Part shown: in pieces, positions 8,912 through 16,109 of the stretch
How the letters are laid out: each line of letters begins with the position of its first letter
Position numbering within the stretch: position 1 is the stretch's first letter
From: an uncultured Pelagibacteraceae bacterium
Lineage (GTDB): Bacteria > Pseudomonadota > Alphaproteobacteria > Pelagibacterales > Pelagibacteraceae
Direction: 5' to 3'
Assembly (NCBI GenBank): GCA_902557775.1
Contig: CACEBD010000003.1
Location: 1 to 64,000, forward strand
Length of the DNA: 64,000 nt
The notes under the pieces: model-generated
The model's database searches: none
The model's input: only the letters and a program-made list of their open reading frames with translations
What the model was told of the DNA's origin: nothing
Translations under genes and position numbers: made by a program

Positions 8912-10204
8912 TTAAGCAGCTAAAGCTTGCTTGATATCTGCAACAATATCGTCCGGGTGTTCAATACCAATCGATAATCTGACATAACCTGGTGTAACAC
9001 CAGCAGCTAACATTTCTTTCTCTGTAAGCTGACTATGCGTTGTTGTTGCTGGGTGAATTGCTAAACTTCTAGCATCACCAATATTTGCTACGTGGTAAAG
9101 CATTTTTAAGTTGTCAATGAACTTAGCACCTGCTTCTTTTGTTCCTAGATCCATACCTATTAAAGATCCATAACCACCTTGCATATATTTTTTAGCTCTA
9201 TCTCTAATTTCACCTTGATAATTAGTTGGATAGATAACCTTTTTAACTTTTTTGTGACTATCTAAGAAATTCACAACTTTCTCTGCATTGCTACAATGTT
9301 GTTTCATTCTTAAAGCTACAGTTTCCAAACCTTGAATGATTTGAAAAGCATTGAATGGACTTAATGGAGCTCCTAAGTCTCTCAATAAAACCACTCTTGC
9401 TCTGATGACAAATGGGATATTAGCACCAGTTAATTGTGGAACTGCATCCGCCCAAACTGCACCATGATAACTTTGATCTGGCTCATTTAATAGAGGTTGT
9501 CTTTTTCTATCTTTAATCCAATCAAAATTTCCTCCATCTACAATTATTCCTCCAATTGAAGTACCATGACCACCAATATATTTCGTCAAAGAGTGCATTA
9601 CGATTGCAGCTCCATGAGCTAAAGGTTTACATATAACCGGTGAAGCTGTGTTATCGATAATTAAAGGAATACCTTTTTTTCTACCGATATCAGAAACTTC
9701 TTTAATTGGAAAAACACGAAGATATGGATTTGGAAGAGTCTCACCATAGTAAGCTCTTGTCTTATCATCAGTCACTTTTTCAAAGTTTTTTGGATCTGCA
9801 GGATCTGCAAATCTAACTTCAATACCTTGTTGTCTTAAGGTATTTTTAAATAAGTTAACTGTACCTCCGTACAAATCAGTCGAAGCAACAATGTTATCTC
9901 CAGCTTGTGCCAAGTTTTGTATGCACATTGCTGAAGCTGCTTGACCTGATCCCACCGCGCATGCTGCTACACCGCCTTCAAGCGCTGCAACTCTTTTTTC
10001 TAGCACATCAACCGTTGGGTTCATTATACGTGTGTAAATGTTACCAAACTCTTTTAGACCAAATAAATTTGCAGCATGTTCTGCATTTTTAAATTGGTAA
10101 GAAGTTGTTTGATAAATAGGAACTGCTACGGCTGTTGTAGTAGGATCAGATCTATAATCACTACCATGTAAGCCAATAGTTTCTGGATGTTTAAAATCAG
10201 TCAT
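8912..10204 (-). CDS. metY: O-acetylhomoserine (thiol)-lyase / homocysteine synthase
   Basis: A 430-residue PLP enzyme of the Cys/Met metabolism family. The PLP lysine is Lys208 in HSLTKYIGG. MetY makes homocysteine from O-acetylhomoserine and sulfide or methanethiol-type donors in the cytoplasm, feeding methionine and SAM synthesis. The start at 10204 has an AGGGGG ribosome-binding site (10212-10217) 7 nt upstream. The 300-bp leader carries two SAM aptamers, a terminator and two tiny overlapping ORFs, the last of which overlaps this start by 8 nt (ATGACTGA). Expression should therefore fall when SAM is plentiful. Confidence 0.95.
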   Translation of the reverse strand: MTDFKHPETIGLHGSDYRSDPTTTAVAVPIYQTTSYQFKNAEHAANLFGLKEFGNIYTRIMNPTVDVLEKRVAALEGGVAACAVGSGQAASAMCIQNLAQAGDNIVASTDLYGGTVNLFKNTLRQQGIEVRFADPADPKNFEKVTDDKTRAYYGETLPNPYLRVFPIKEVSDIGRKKGIPLIIDNTASPVICKPLAHGAAIVMHSLTKYIGGHGTSIGGIIVDGGNFDWIKDRKRQPLLNEPDQSYHGAVWADAVPQLTGANIPFVIRARVVLLRDLGAPLSPFNAFQIIQGLETVALRMKQHCSNAEKVVNFLDSHKKVKKVIYPTNYQGEIRDRAKKYMQGGYGSLIGMDLGTKEAGAKFIDNLKMLYHVANIGDARSLAIHPATTTHSQLTEKEMLAAGVTPGYVRLSIGIEHPDDIVADIKQALAA

Positions 10205-10244
10205 TGATTTTCCCCCTTACTGTTTCTCTTATCGTTTCGTTCAT
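10197..10244 (-). CDS. Candidate leader ORF 2 upstream of metY (15 codons)
   Basis: An ATG-initiated frame of 15 codons (MNETIRETVRGKIND) whose stop codon overlaps the metY start as ATGACTGA. Its own ATG overlaps the stop of leader ORF 1 (ATGA, 10241-10244). The start lies inside the 3' arm of a 14-bp hairpin (10238-10276), so it would open only when that hairpin is disrupted. This looks like a translational relay rather than a functional peptide. No homology can be checked here. Confidence 0.45.
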   Translation of the reverse strand: MNETIRETVRGKIND

Positions 10245-10276
10245 TTTTTCTCCATCTTTCTGGAGAAGAATGAACG
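10238..10276 (-). promoter_or_regulatory. Hairpin sequestering the leader ORF 2 start
   Basis: On the minus strand, CGTTCATT (10276-10269) pairs with AATGAACG (10245-10238) and TTCTCC (10267-10262) pairs with GGAGAA (10253-10248), with a small 1x2 internal loop and an 8-nt terminal loop. The 3' arm contains the ATG of leader ORF 2. The same 5' arm can alternatively pair with the ribosome-binding site and start of leader ORF 1 (10301-10289). Confidence 0.55.
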
Positions 10277-10294
10277 AAAATTAATTCTGTTCAT
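10241..10294 (-). CDS. Candidate leader ORF 1 under the SAM-V ribosome-binding site (17 codons)
   Basis: A 17-codon frame, MNRINFRSFFSRKMEKK, begins 3 nt after the AAGGAGAAG element that ends the SAM-V aptamer. This is therefore the start codon the SAM-V switch would control directly; metY itself starts 90 nt further on. The stop overlaps the next small ORF (ATGA). The peptide is basic with no Met/Cys bias that would suggest a classical attenuator, so coupling of translation to metY seems more likely than a sensing peptide. Confidence 0.5.
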   Translation of the reverse strand: MNRINFRSFFSRKMEKK

Positions 10295-10297
10295 CTT

Positions 10298-10362
10298 CTC
10301 CTTTTTAGTACTTCGGCATATGCCAGGTGTACAATATGGTTCAAATACCCGGTTTAATTTCA
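10298..10362 (-). ncRNA. SAM-V riboswitch (metY leader, second aptamer)
   Basis: Reading the minus strand downstream of the terminator, the core runs from about TGAAATTAAACCGGG, through GTATTTGAACC, TGTAC and a GGCATATGCC hairpin, to GAAGTACTAAAAAGGAG. The GTAC/GTAC pairing, the GGC/GCC hairpin, and the A-rich strand merging into a Shine-Dalgarno sequence match what I recall of SAM-V. SAM-V is a variant class described in SAR11 and marine metagenomes that hides the ribosome-binding site when SAM is bound. Identification is by eye without a covariance model. Confidence 0.75.
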
Positions 10363-10371
10363 GATTTTTCC

Positions 10372-10400
10372 AAAAAAAAACCACCGGCTAAAGCGGTGGT
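10372..10400 (-). terminator. Intrinsic terminator controlled by the SAM-II aptamer
   Basis: A 7-bp perfect stem, ACCACCG (10400-10394) with CGGTGGT (10386-10380), is followed by a run of nine T (10380-10372), counting the last stem base. Its left arm and loop contain CGCTTTAGC (10395-10387), the exact complement of GCTAAAGCG (10423-10415) at the end of the SAM-II aptamer. Aptamer and antiterminator are thus mutually exclusive: bound SAM should free the terminator to form. Confidence 0.88.
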
Positions 10401-10413
10401 CTAAATGACTTGT

Positions 10414-10466
10414 GCGCTTTAGCAGGATTTATAAAGCGCCCGCAAGTTGCCTTAACTCAGCGCTAA
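10414..10466 (-). ncRNA. SAM-II riboswitch (metY leader, first aptamer)
   Basis: The minus strand shows the compact SAM-II pseudoknot signature: AGCGCTGAGTTAA, then TTGCGGGCGCT, TATAAAT and TGCTAAAGCGC. The helix AGCGC/GCGCT and the conserved ATAAAT and GCTAAA segments match alphaproteobacterial SAM-II RNAs found upstream of methionine genes. It begins within a few bases of the predicted transcription start and is followed directly by an intrinsic terminator, so it probably acts on transcription. Confidence 0.92.
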
Positions 10467-10470
10467 AAGG

Positions 10471-10507
10471 TTTATAGCAAGAAATTCAGGAATTTGTCAA
10501 CTGTCAA
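10471..10507 (-). promoter_or_regulatory. metY promoter with doubled -35 box
   Basis: On the minus strand the sequence TTGACAGTTGACA (10507-10495) gives two consensus -35 hexamers one base apart. The second is 18 bp from TATAAA (10476-10471). The first hexamer begins immediately after the gshB stop codon. The predicted start is near 10464, at the 5' edge of the SAM-II aptamer. Confidence 0.75.
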
Positions 10508-11425
10508 TTAAATATTGTTCCAAAACAATTTTGCAAGGTTTATTCCAGATAAATCTTTGTATGCAGCCAGCCCAGTAGGGCTAGTAACATTAATATCACC
10601 TATTAATTTTTCTTGAACAAAATCAATTCCAGCAAAATATATCTTGTTTTTAAAGAGTAATTTACCAATTACTTTACTTGCTTTAACCTCTTTTTTTGTA
10701 AGTTTAGTTAACTTAGCCAGAGCTCCCTTGCTCATGTTCGATAAAATACTCCCTTTTTTAGGCACTCTAGATATTGCGCCTACAATCTTTCCTTTAATAA
10801 TGAATACTCTTTTATCTCCTTTAGAAACTCCAGGTAAAAATTTTTGAAAAAATACATGATTATGCGTTTTAATTAATTTTTTTATTTTATTAGCATTAAA
10901 AGTTTTTAATAGAATAACGTTATTTCCACTAAAACCATTAATAGGTTTGGCTACAACAGCTTTATATCTTTTAAAAAAATTCCTAATCTCATTAAGATTT
11001 TCACTGATTAGAGTAGGAGGCATATACCTCATAAAATTAATAGAAAAAAGCTTTTCAGAAACATTTCTTACTGCTGATGGATTATTGATTATTTTTACTT
11101 TTTTGGAAATATGGTTAAGCAAAAACGTTGAATATAAATAACGATTATCAAAAGGGGGATCATTTCTGATTAATATAACTTTAGATTTTTCTAAATTAAA
11201 ATTTACAGTTCCTAGCAATGAGTAGAATTTCTTTTTATTTTCATTGATTTTTATATATTTACAAGAAGCTAAAACTTTTCCATTTAAAAAACTCAAATTT
11301 TCTGGTTCAAAATAATATATTTTGTAGCCTCTTTTTTGTGCTTCAGATGCTAAAAGAATAGTTGTATCAGTTTTGATATTTACTTTTTTAAGATCAGAAC
11401 CCTGAATAGCTAAAATTTTCGTCAT
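10508..11425 (-). CDS. gshB: Glutathione synthetase (ATP-grasp)
   Basis: A 305-residue ATP-grasp enzyme joining gamma-glutamylcysteine and glycine, the second step of glutathione synthesis. It has the GshB order: N-terminal domain with LAIQGSD and RNDPPFD, then the ATP-grasp region with VAKPINGFSGNNV, and C-terminal GDINVTSPTG, the metal/ATP motif typical of bacterial GshB. Its start lies inside the 3' end of gshA (32-nt overlap). The stop is directly followed by the metY promoter. It would use glycine, linking it to the glycine economy seen elsewhere in the window. Confidence 0.92.
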   Translation of the reverse strand: MTKILAIQGSDLKKVNIKTDTTILLASEAQKRGYKIYYFEPENLSFLNGKVLASCKYIKINENKKKFYSLLGTVNFNLEKSKVILIRNDPPFDNRYLYSTFLLNHISKKVKIINNPSAVRNVSEKLFSINFMRYMPPTLISENLNEIRNFFKRYKAVVAKPINGFSGNNVILLKTFNANKIKKLIKTHNHVFFQKFLPGVSKGDKRVFIIKGKIVGAISRVPKKGSILSNMSKGALAKLTKLTKKEVKASKVIGKLLFKNKIYFAGIDFVQEKLIGDINVTSPTGLAAYKDLSGINLAKLFWNNI

Positions 11426-12737
11426 GATTAATTAAAAAATCTAATTTTTTTGTTTTATTATATTGTTCAATTAGCATTTCTGCTCTAGTTTTTTTATTAC
11501 TAATAATTTCCTCTATATGTTTTAAATAAATTGTCTCGTTTTTCCCACTTTTATTCAGCTCATTTCTTTTTTCTAAGCCTTTTTTTGACAAGTTTAAAAA
11601 TATTTTTGCCCAATCAATTAATTTTTTATTTTTTAGCAAAGTGTTTAATCCTTGTTTAGGGGCGTTTAAGTATGCTTCCATAACTTCCTCTTTTTTCCAA
11701 TTTTTTATAATTTCATAAGTCTCCTCCAAAGATCCATAAATTAAACCTGTAAAGAAAGCGGGACCGTTACAAATACAACCGAAATTACATGTATCTAAAG
11801 ATCTAAACTCTATAACCTGTTTTAATCTTATCTCAGTAAAAATAGTACTTAAGTGATTTTCAAAATCTTCTAAAGTTGGTTTTTCTCCTTTTAAAAAAAT
11901 TAAATTGCCATTTAAAAAATCCCTAAAAGTTTGACCGTTTGGCGAGTAATATTTTCCATTTTTTTTAAGAAATAAAATTGGGTAATTGATTGCATGATCA
12001 ATATATTTTTCAAAATTAACATTCTCAAAAGTAATTGGCATTATTCCACCTCTATTAGTTTCTTGCCAAACTTTTCCTCTATAAGATAAAAAACCTGAGA
12101 GCTTATTCTCATTAAAAGGAGAGTTTGCAAAAAGAGCAATAGTTAAGGGAGCTAAATAGTTACCGATTTTAAATTTTTTTTCAAAATCCTCTTCAGAAAT
12201 ATAATCATAATTAATCTGAATACCTGCAGTTTTGTACATCATATCTAAACTTAATTTGCCACCTTTTGGCATTTCAGATGTCATAATTGTGTAACGCTCT
12301 TTTGGACTTTTAGGGATATCAGTTAATTTATTAAATGGATCATATGCAATAGAAGAAGTAGTTATAGAAGTAGAGCTAAAAATTTCTTTCAGTTCATTGA
12401 AATGAGAGCTATTTTCTGAACAAACTAAATGTATGTTTTTAAAAGGTGCACCTGACAATTCATATTGAAAACCAGGTTCAGTGGTAATTTTTTGATTTTC
12501 TCTTTTTAAACCAATTATTCTATCTTTCTCATACTCAGGCTCCCATCCATTATTTTTAAGATTTTCAAATACTTTTTTTATTTGATTGTAATCTACTCTT
12601 TTTAAATCACTCTTATAGAATAGAAATTTTTCGTGCTCGACGCCAATTCTTAGTTCATTATCTTTTTTTATTCCTTTTCGGAAATATTGAATCAACTTAT
12701 CTTTAGAGTCGACTGTATCAACTAAAAATTTATTCAA
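11394..12737 (-). CDS. gshA: Glutamate-cysteine ligase (plant/alphaproteobacterial type)
   Basis: A 447-residue enzyme of the GCS2 family, the class shared by plants and alphaproteobacteria. Recognisable stretches are RIGVEHEKF near the N-terminus (metal/ATP binding), FQYELSGAP, the TSSIAYDPF region and EFRSLDTCNFG. It makes gamma-glutamylcysteine, the committed step of glutathione synthesis. It overlaps gshB by 32 nt and the upstream ATP-grasp gene by 8 nt, so these form one operon. The N-terminus is shorter than in plant enzymes, as expected without a transit peptide. Confidence 0.93.
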   Translation of the reverse strand: MNKFLVDTVDSKDKLIQYFRKGIKKDNELRIGVEHEKFLFYKSDLKRVDYNQIKKVFENLKNNGWEPEYEKDRIIGLKRENQKITTEPGFQYELSGAPFKNIHLVCSENSSHFNELKEIFSSTSITTSSIAYDPFNKLTDIPKSPKERYTIMTSEMPKGGKLSLDMMYKTAGIQINYDYISEEDFEKKFKIGNYLAPLTIALFANSPFNENKLSGFLSYRGKVWQETNRGGIMPITFENVNFEKYIDHAINYPILFLKKNGKYYSPNGQTFRDFLNGNLIFLKGEKPTLEDFENHLSTIFTEIRLKQVIEFRSLDTCNFGCICNGPAFFTGLIYGSLEETYEIIKNWKKEEVMEAYLNAPKQGLNTLLKNKKLIDWAKIFLNLSKKGLEKRNELNKSGKNETIYLKHIEEIISNKKTRAEMLIEQYNKTKKLDFLINHDENFSYSGF

Positions 12738-13653
12738 AGGCTTTTAACTCATTTTTTAAAAATTTTGCTATCTCTAACATTCCATCTTGCCCAACTTTTT
12801 TCTCAGCGATTGAATTATAATTTGTATTTGTATTGACATCATAAGTGTATCTAGTTCCTGATTTATCAGTAATATATTCAATACCAGCTATTTCAATATT
12901 ATTTTTTTTCAAAAAACTTTCATATTTATTTATGTCAGGATTTTTATAATTATTTAAGATCATAAACTTGTTTCCATCTGGGTTGTTTGATTTATCGCTT
13001 AAAGAATTATTTTTACTGTCGCAAGGACACAGCTCAAACGAGTCACCCGCATCAACTTGGACTGCGTATAAAAATTTGGAATTAACAAATTCTAGACGAT
13101 GGATCACTTTTGGGTCTGCTTCAATATACTCTTGCAAAATTGTAATGCCATCAATTGAATTTTCAAAATCTGGTCCTTTAACATACTGTTCTAATTCGTT
13201 TTGATTATTAAAAAGCTTTACTCCAAGACCTCTACCAGCTCTGTTATGTTTTGTAATAAACGGTTTTTTAAAATCTCGCGCCGACTGAATTATCTGTTCT
13301 TTACTTGAGCAAAAAATAGATCTAGGAGTTTTAATTCCACTTTCACTCAATTTTAAATATTGAAGAGACTTACTTATTTCTAATGCTAAAGCATTACCAT
13401 CATTTATTATTCGTCTTTTATGACTTCTTAACCAATTAATAATTACAGATGTATATTCTGGAGCAAATCTATGTCCTCTGACATGTGAGCTCGCACTCAT
13501 TCGGTTATAAAAAATACCTTCAGGAGGGCTTTGACTTAGATCAATTTTAGCCTTTTCAACATGCCAGTCTTCATAACCAACTTCAAGTTTATTTAGATGA
13601 GATTCAAGGGGTTTAGTCCATGCTTCGTTTTCGTGAATTATATATGCTTTCAT
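12730..13653 (-). CDS. ATP-grasp ligase of unknown substrate (RimK/GshB-like)
   Basis: A 307-residue ATP-grasp protein. Visible elements are the central KPFITKHNRAGRGLGVKLF (ATP-binding loop), ILQEYIEAD, and the late DVNTNTNYN metal-binding stretch. Such proteins join a carboxylate to an amine or thiol and are often annotated as alpha-L-glutamate ligases. It overlaps gshA by 8 nt and the VOC gene by 1 nt, so it may modify or use glutathione or gamma-glutamylcysteine, or make a related peptide. That role is inference from position only. Confidence 0.75.
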   Translation of the reverse strand: MKAYIIHENEAWTKPLESHLNKLEVGYEDWHVEKAKIDLSQSPPEGIFYNRMSASSHVRGHRFAPEYTSVIINWLRSHKRRIINDGNALALEISKSLQYLKLSESGIKTPRSIFCSSKEQIIQSARDFKKPFITKHNRAGRGLGVKLFNNQNELEQYVKGPDFENSIDGITILQEYIEADPKVIHRLEFVNSKFLYAVQVDAGDSFELCPCDSKNNSLSDKSNNPDGNKFMILNNYKNPDINKYESFLKKNNIEIAGIEYITDKSGTRYTYDVNTNTNYNSIAEKKVGQDGMLEIAKFLKNELKAFE

Positions 13654-14045
13654 TAGCCAAATGTTTTTAGCTCTAAAACATTCCCGTGTGGGTCCTTAAT
13701 AAAAAAAGTTTCTTGTTGTTCTTTTTTATCTTTGAAACGAGTATAGGGCTGATCTAAGTATTCAATATTATTTTTTTTTAAATTTTCTTTTATTTTTTCA
13801 AATATTTTTGGCTCTAAGTGTACTCCAAAGTGAGGAACAGGCACTGATCCCATATCCACTTCGTGTCTTTCAGAGGGTAATTTCATATTGGTTTTGTGTA
13901 AGGTTAGTTCGTTTCCCCAAAAATCGACATCAATCCATTTACCTTCTTCTCTATTACCTAGTTTACACTCTAGTATTTTCTCGTAAAAATGAACTGAATC
14001 CTTTAAGTCTCCTGCTGGCACAGCTAAATGAAAAGGTCTACTCAT
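13653..14045 (-). CDS. VOC family (glyoxalase-like) protein
   Basis: A 130-residue vicinal-oxygen-chelate fold protein. [21 protein letters not shown] begins the first beta-alpha-beta-beta-beta module and [16 protein letters not shown] ends the second; the candidate metal ligands are His5, His66 or His75, and Glu125. It may be a glyoxalase, dioxygenase or thiol-transfer enzyme. It is the first gene of the minus-strand run leading to gshA and gshB, which makes a glutathione-linked role attractive but unproved. Confidence 0.8.
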   Translation of the reverse strand: MSRPFHLAVPAGDLKDSVHFYEKILECKLGNREEGKWIDVDFWGNELTLHKTNMKLPSERHEVDMGSVPVPHFGVHLEPKIFEKIKENLKKNNIEYLDQPYTRFKDKKEQQETFFIKDPHGNVLELKTFG

Positions 14046-14099
14046 GGCGTTTTTATATATTCTTCTTTAAATTTATCAAGTAGTCATTATATACGTCTT

Positions 14100-14675
14100 A
14101 TGAGTGATTATTTAGAATCTATAAAAAAAAGAGATCCTGCGGCAAAATCTATAATCAGTATCATTCTCACATACCCTGGTGTAAAGGCAGTTTTCTTTCA
14201 TCAAATATCAAACTTTTTTTACAAAGCTGGATTTGACTTAATAGCTAGAATTATTTCACAAACAATTAGATTTTTTACAGGTATTGAAATTCATCCCGGG
14301 GCCAAGATAGGTAAAAATTTATTTATTGATCATGGTATGGGTGTAGTAGTTGGCGAAACTTCTGAAATTGGAGATAATGTTACTATTTATCACAACGTCA
14401 CTTTAGGTGGGAGTTCTCCCAGTATAGATAGCGAGAGACAACGACATGAAAAAAGACATCCTACCATTGGTAATGATGTTGTGATCGGGTCTGGCGCACA
14501 AATAATTGGGCCAATTAAAGTTGGTAACAATGCAAGAATTGCAGCTAACGCAGTTGTGGTAAAAGATGTTCCAGAAAACGCAACTATGGTTGGCATCCCA
14601 GCTAAAGCAGTCAAGTTGGAAAATAAAGGTAGTTTCAGACCTTATGGTGTAGACGATAAAGTAAAAGATGAGTAA
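14100..14675 (+). CDS. cysE: Serine O-acetyltransferase
   Basis: An about 191-residue hexapeptide-repeat acyltransferase making O-acetylserine from serine and acetyl-CoA. The left-handed beta-helix contains [26 protein letters not shown] and HNVTLGG, with the catalytic His in this region. I choose ATG 14100 ([10 protein letters not shown]), since an upstream ATG at 14028 would add an unconserved tail and overlap the divergent VOC gene. The stop region overlaps msrB by 8 nt. The N-terminal domain is short compared with E. coli CysE, as in many alphaproteobacterial forms. Confidence 0.92.
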   Translation: MSDYLESIKKRDPAAKSIISIILTYPGVKAVFFHQISNFFYKAGFDLIARIISQTIRFFTGIEIHPGAKIGKNLFIDHGMGVVVGETSEIGDNVTIYHNVTLGGSSPSIDSERQRHEKRHPTIGNDVVIGSGAQIIGPIKVGNNARIAANAVVVKDVPENATMVGIPAKAVKLENKGSFRPYGVDDKVKDE

Positions 14676-15045
14676 AGATTGGGATCCAAATTTAACTCCA
14701 GAACAAAATTATGTTTTAAAACAAGAGGGAACAGAGTCTCCAGGTAGTAGTCCTTTAAATCATGAAAAAAGAGAAGGTTCTTATCACTGTGTTGGGTGTG
14801 GAACAAAATTGTTTGAGTCTACAACTAAATATGAGAGTGGTTCAGGCTGGCCTTCTTTTTTCGAATCTATTCCAGGAGTATTCGAAGAAAAAAAAGATAT
14901 GCACATTGGTTATCCAAGAACTGAGTATCATTGTAAAAAATGTGGAGGTCATCATGGTCATGTTTTTGATGACGGTCCAAAACCTACTGGAAAACGATAT
15001 TGTAACAACGGTATCTGTTTAGTCTTTAAACCAAAAGGCGAGTAG
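14668..15045 (+). CDS. msrB: Peptide-methionine (R)-S-oxide reductase, cytosolic
   Basis: A 125-residue MsrB without signal peptide. The zinc-binding pairs are Cys41/Cys44 and Cys89/Cys92. The catalytic Cys112 lies in RYCNNG, with an extra Cys117 close by (GICLVF) that could take part in resolving the sulfenate. SGWPSF and HHGHVF are family motifs. It repairs oxidised methionine using thioredoxin or glutaredoxin. It overlaps cysE, so sulfur acquisition and repair are co-expressed. A second, exported MsrB lies at 23429-23881. Confidence 0.94.
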   Translation: MSKDWDPNLTPEQNYVLKQEGTESPGSSPLNHEKREGSYHCVGCGTKLFESTTKYESGSGWPSFFESIPGVFEEKKDMHIGYPRTEYHCKKCGGHHGHVFDDGPKPTGKRYCNNGICLVFKPKGE

Positions 15046-15092
15046 TTATACACAAACCAATTAAGTGTTTTAATACAACTTATCAAAAAATT

Positions 15093-15147
15093 ATAATCTT
15101 CATTGTCATGTCCTCTAGACCAAGGCGACACAAGTTTGTAAGATTAT
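15093..15147. repeat. Long-range inverted repeat in the phosphatase leader
   Basis: ATAATCTT (15093-15100) is perfectly complementary to AAGATTAT (15140-15147), and TGTC (15104-15107) to GACA (15127-15130) inside it, with a CCTCTAGACCAAGG core. It occupies most of the 115-bp gap before the gene at 15161. It may be a structured 5' leader or a terminator-like structure for msrB; no T-run follows. Confidence 0.4.
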
Positions 15148-15160
15148 CATTCCATCCACC

Positions 15161-15718
15161 ATGAAGAAGCAAATTATTTCCCTACTGATAATTATATTCT
15201 CTTTAACTTCATTTCAAACTCTAGCATCAGAACAAAATTGGAAACCAGCTCAGGTTGGAGATAAAATTATTTTAATTAGACATGCTAAAGCTCCTGGGGG
15301 CGGAGACCCAGAAGGATTTAAAATTGATGATTGTAAAACCCAAAGAAATCTCGACATGATGGGCATTAATCAAGCAAAAAAAATTGGTAAACTCTTTAGA
15401 GAAAAAAAAGTAAAAATTGATCAAGTTTTATCAAGCCAGTGGTGTAGATGCAAAGATACAGCAAAATATGCTTTTGGCAATTTCAAAGAATTTTCTGCAT
15501 TAAATTCTACTTATACTCCACCATATGACCAAAATGAAAAACAGCAGATTAAGGACTTGAAAAGATATGTAAATAATTGGAATGGTAAAGGGGGAAACCT
15601 AGTTTTAGTTACACATTATGTAATTATCTTGGCAATAACTGGAGAAACAGCAAGATCTGGCGAAGTAGTCATCACCGATAAGAATTTTAAAGTTTTATCT
15701 TCAATTAATACTTTTTAA
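15161..15718 (+). CDS. Exported histidine phosphatase family protein
   Basis: A 185-residue protein with a cleavable signal peptide (MKKQIISLLIIIFSLTSFQTLAS) followed by a phosphoglycerate-mutase-like domain. It has the catalytic LIRHAKAPGGGDPEGF motif, an Arg in SSQWCRC and the second His in LVTHYV. It is probably a periplasmic phosphatase of unknown substrate; SAR11 lives under phosphate stress, but no link is shown here. It converges on the next gene with a 4-nt overlap. Confidence 0.82.
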   Translation: MKKQIISLLIIIFSLTSFQTLASEQNWKPAQVGDKIILIRHAKAPGGGDPEGFKIDDCKTQRNLDMMGINQAKKIGKLFREKKVKIDQVLSSQWCRCKDTAKYAFGNFKEFSALNSTYTPPYDQNEKQQIKDLKRYVNNWNGKGGNLVLVTHYVIILAITGETARSGEVVITDKNFKVLSSINTF

Positions 15719-16059
15719 AAAAATATTAAATATCCAACAGTTATTAAAATTAAGTACTCAATAAATGTTTTAATTTTTAAAAGGGTGCTTTTATCCCGAA
15801 ATTTGTTATTGATAGATAAAGATAATCGAGCAAAAGCCAAGTGGACTAAAACCACACTAAAAGCTATTCCAAGAAGTACATGGTAAAAACTAAAATTTTT
15901 AAGCCCATAAAAGCAAGCTGCGATAAATGTGAACCATGATATATTGGTTACAAATAAAGTAATTAAAATACCTGATCCTTTTTTAAAAATACTTTGTGAC
16001 TTAATGAAAGTATATGACCACAAAAGAGTGAATAAAAAACCTGCGTATTTAATTATCAT
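15715..16059 (-). CDS. Small membrane protein of unknown function
   Basis: A 114-residue protein with three to four hydrophobic segments and no motif I recognise. The third segment contains VHLAFARLSLS, and a short basic loop (NNKFRDKS) separates it from the last helix. It is the only plausible coding frame in this 390-bp stretch and starts 50 bp from the divergent ccdA gene. Function unknown. Confidence 0.65.
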   Translation of the reverse strand: MIIKYAGFLFTLLWSYTFIKSQSIFKKGSGILITLFVTNISWFTFIAACFYGLKNFSFYHVLLGIAFSVVLVHLAFARLSLSINNKFRDKSTLLKIKTFIEYLILITVGYLIFF

Positions 16060-16109
16060 GAGCCAATATTGTAATTGCGGTAAAGTTCAAAGGCAAATAT
16101 AAACGTAAT

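Noticed and set aside
9907-10092. Plus-strand short ORF inside metY
   Set aside because: It is antisense to conserved PLP-enzyme sequence with no other support.
14028-14099. N-terminal extension of cysE from ATG 14028
   Set aside because: It overlaps the divergent VOC gene start, is not like the CysE N-terminus and has no ribosome-binding site; ATG 14100 fits better.
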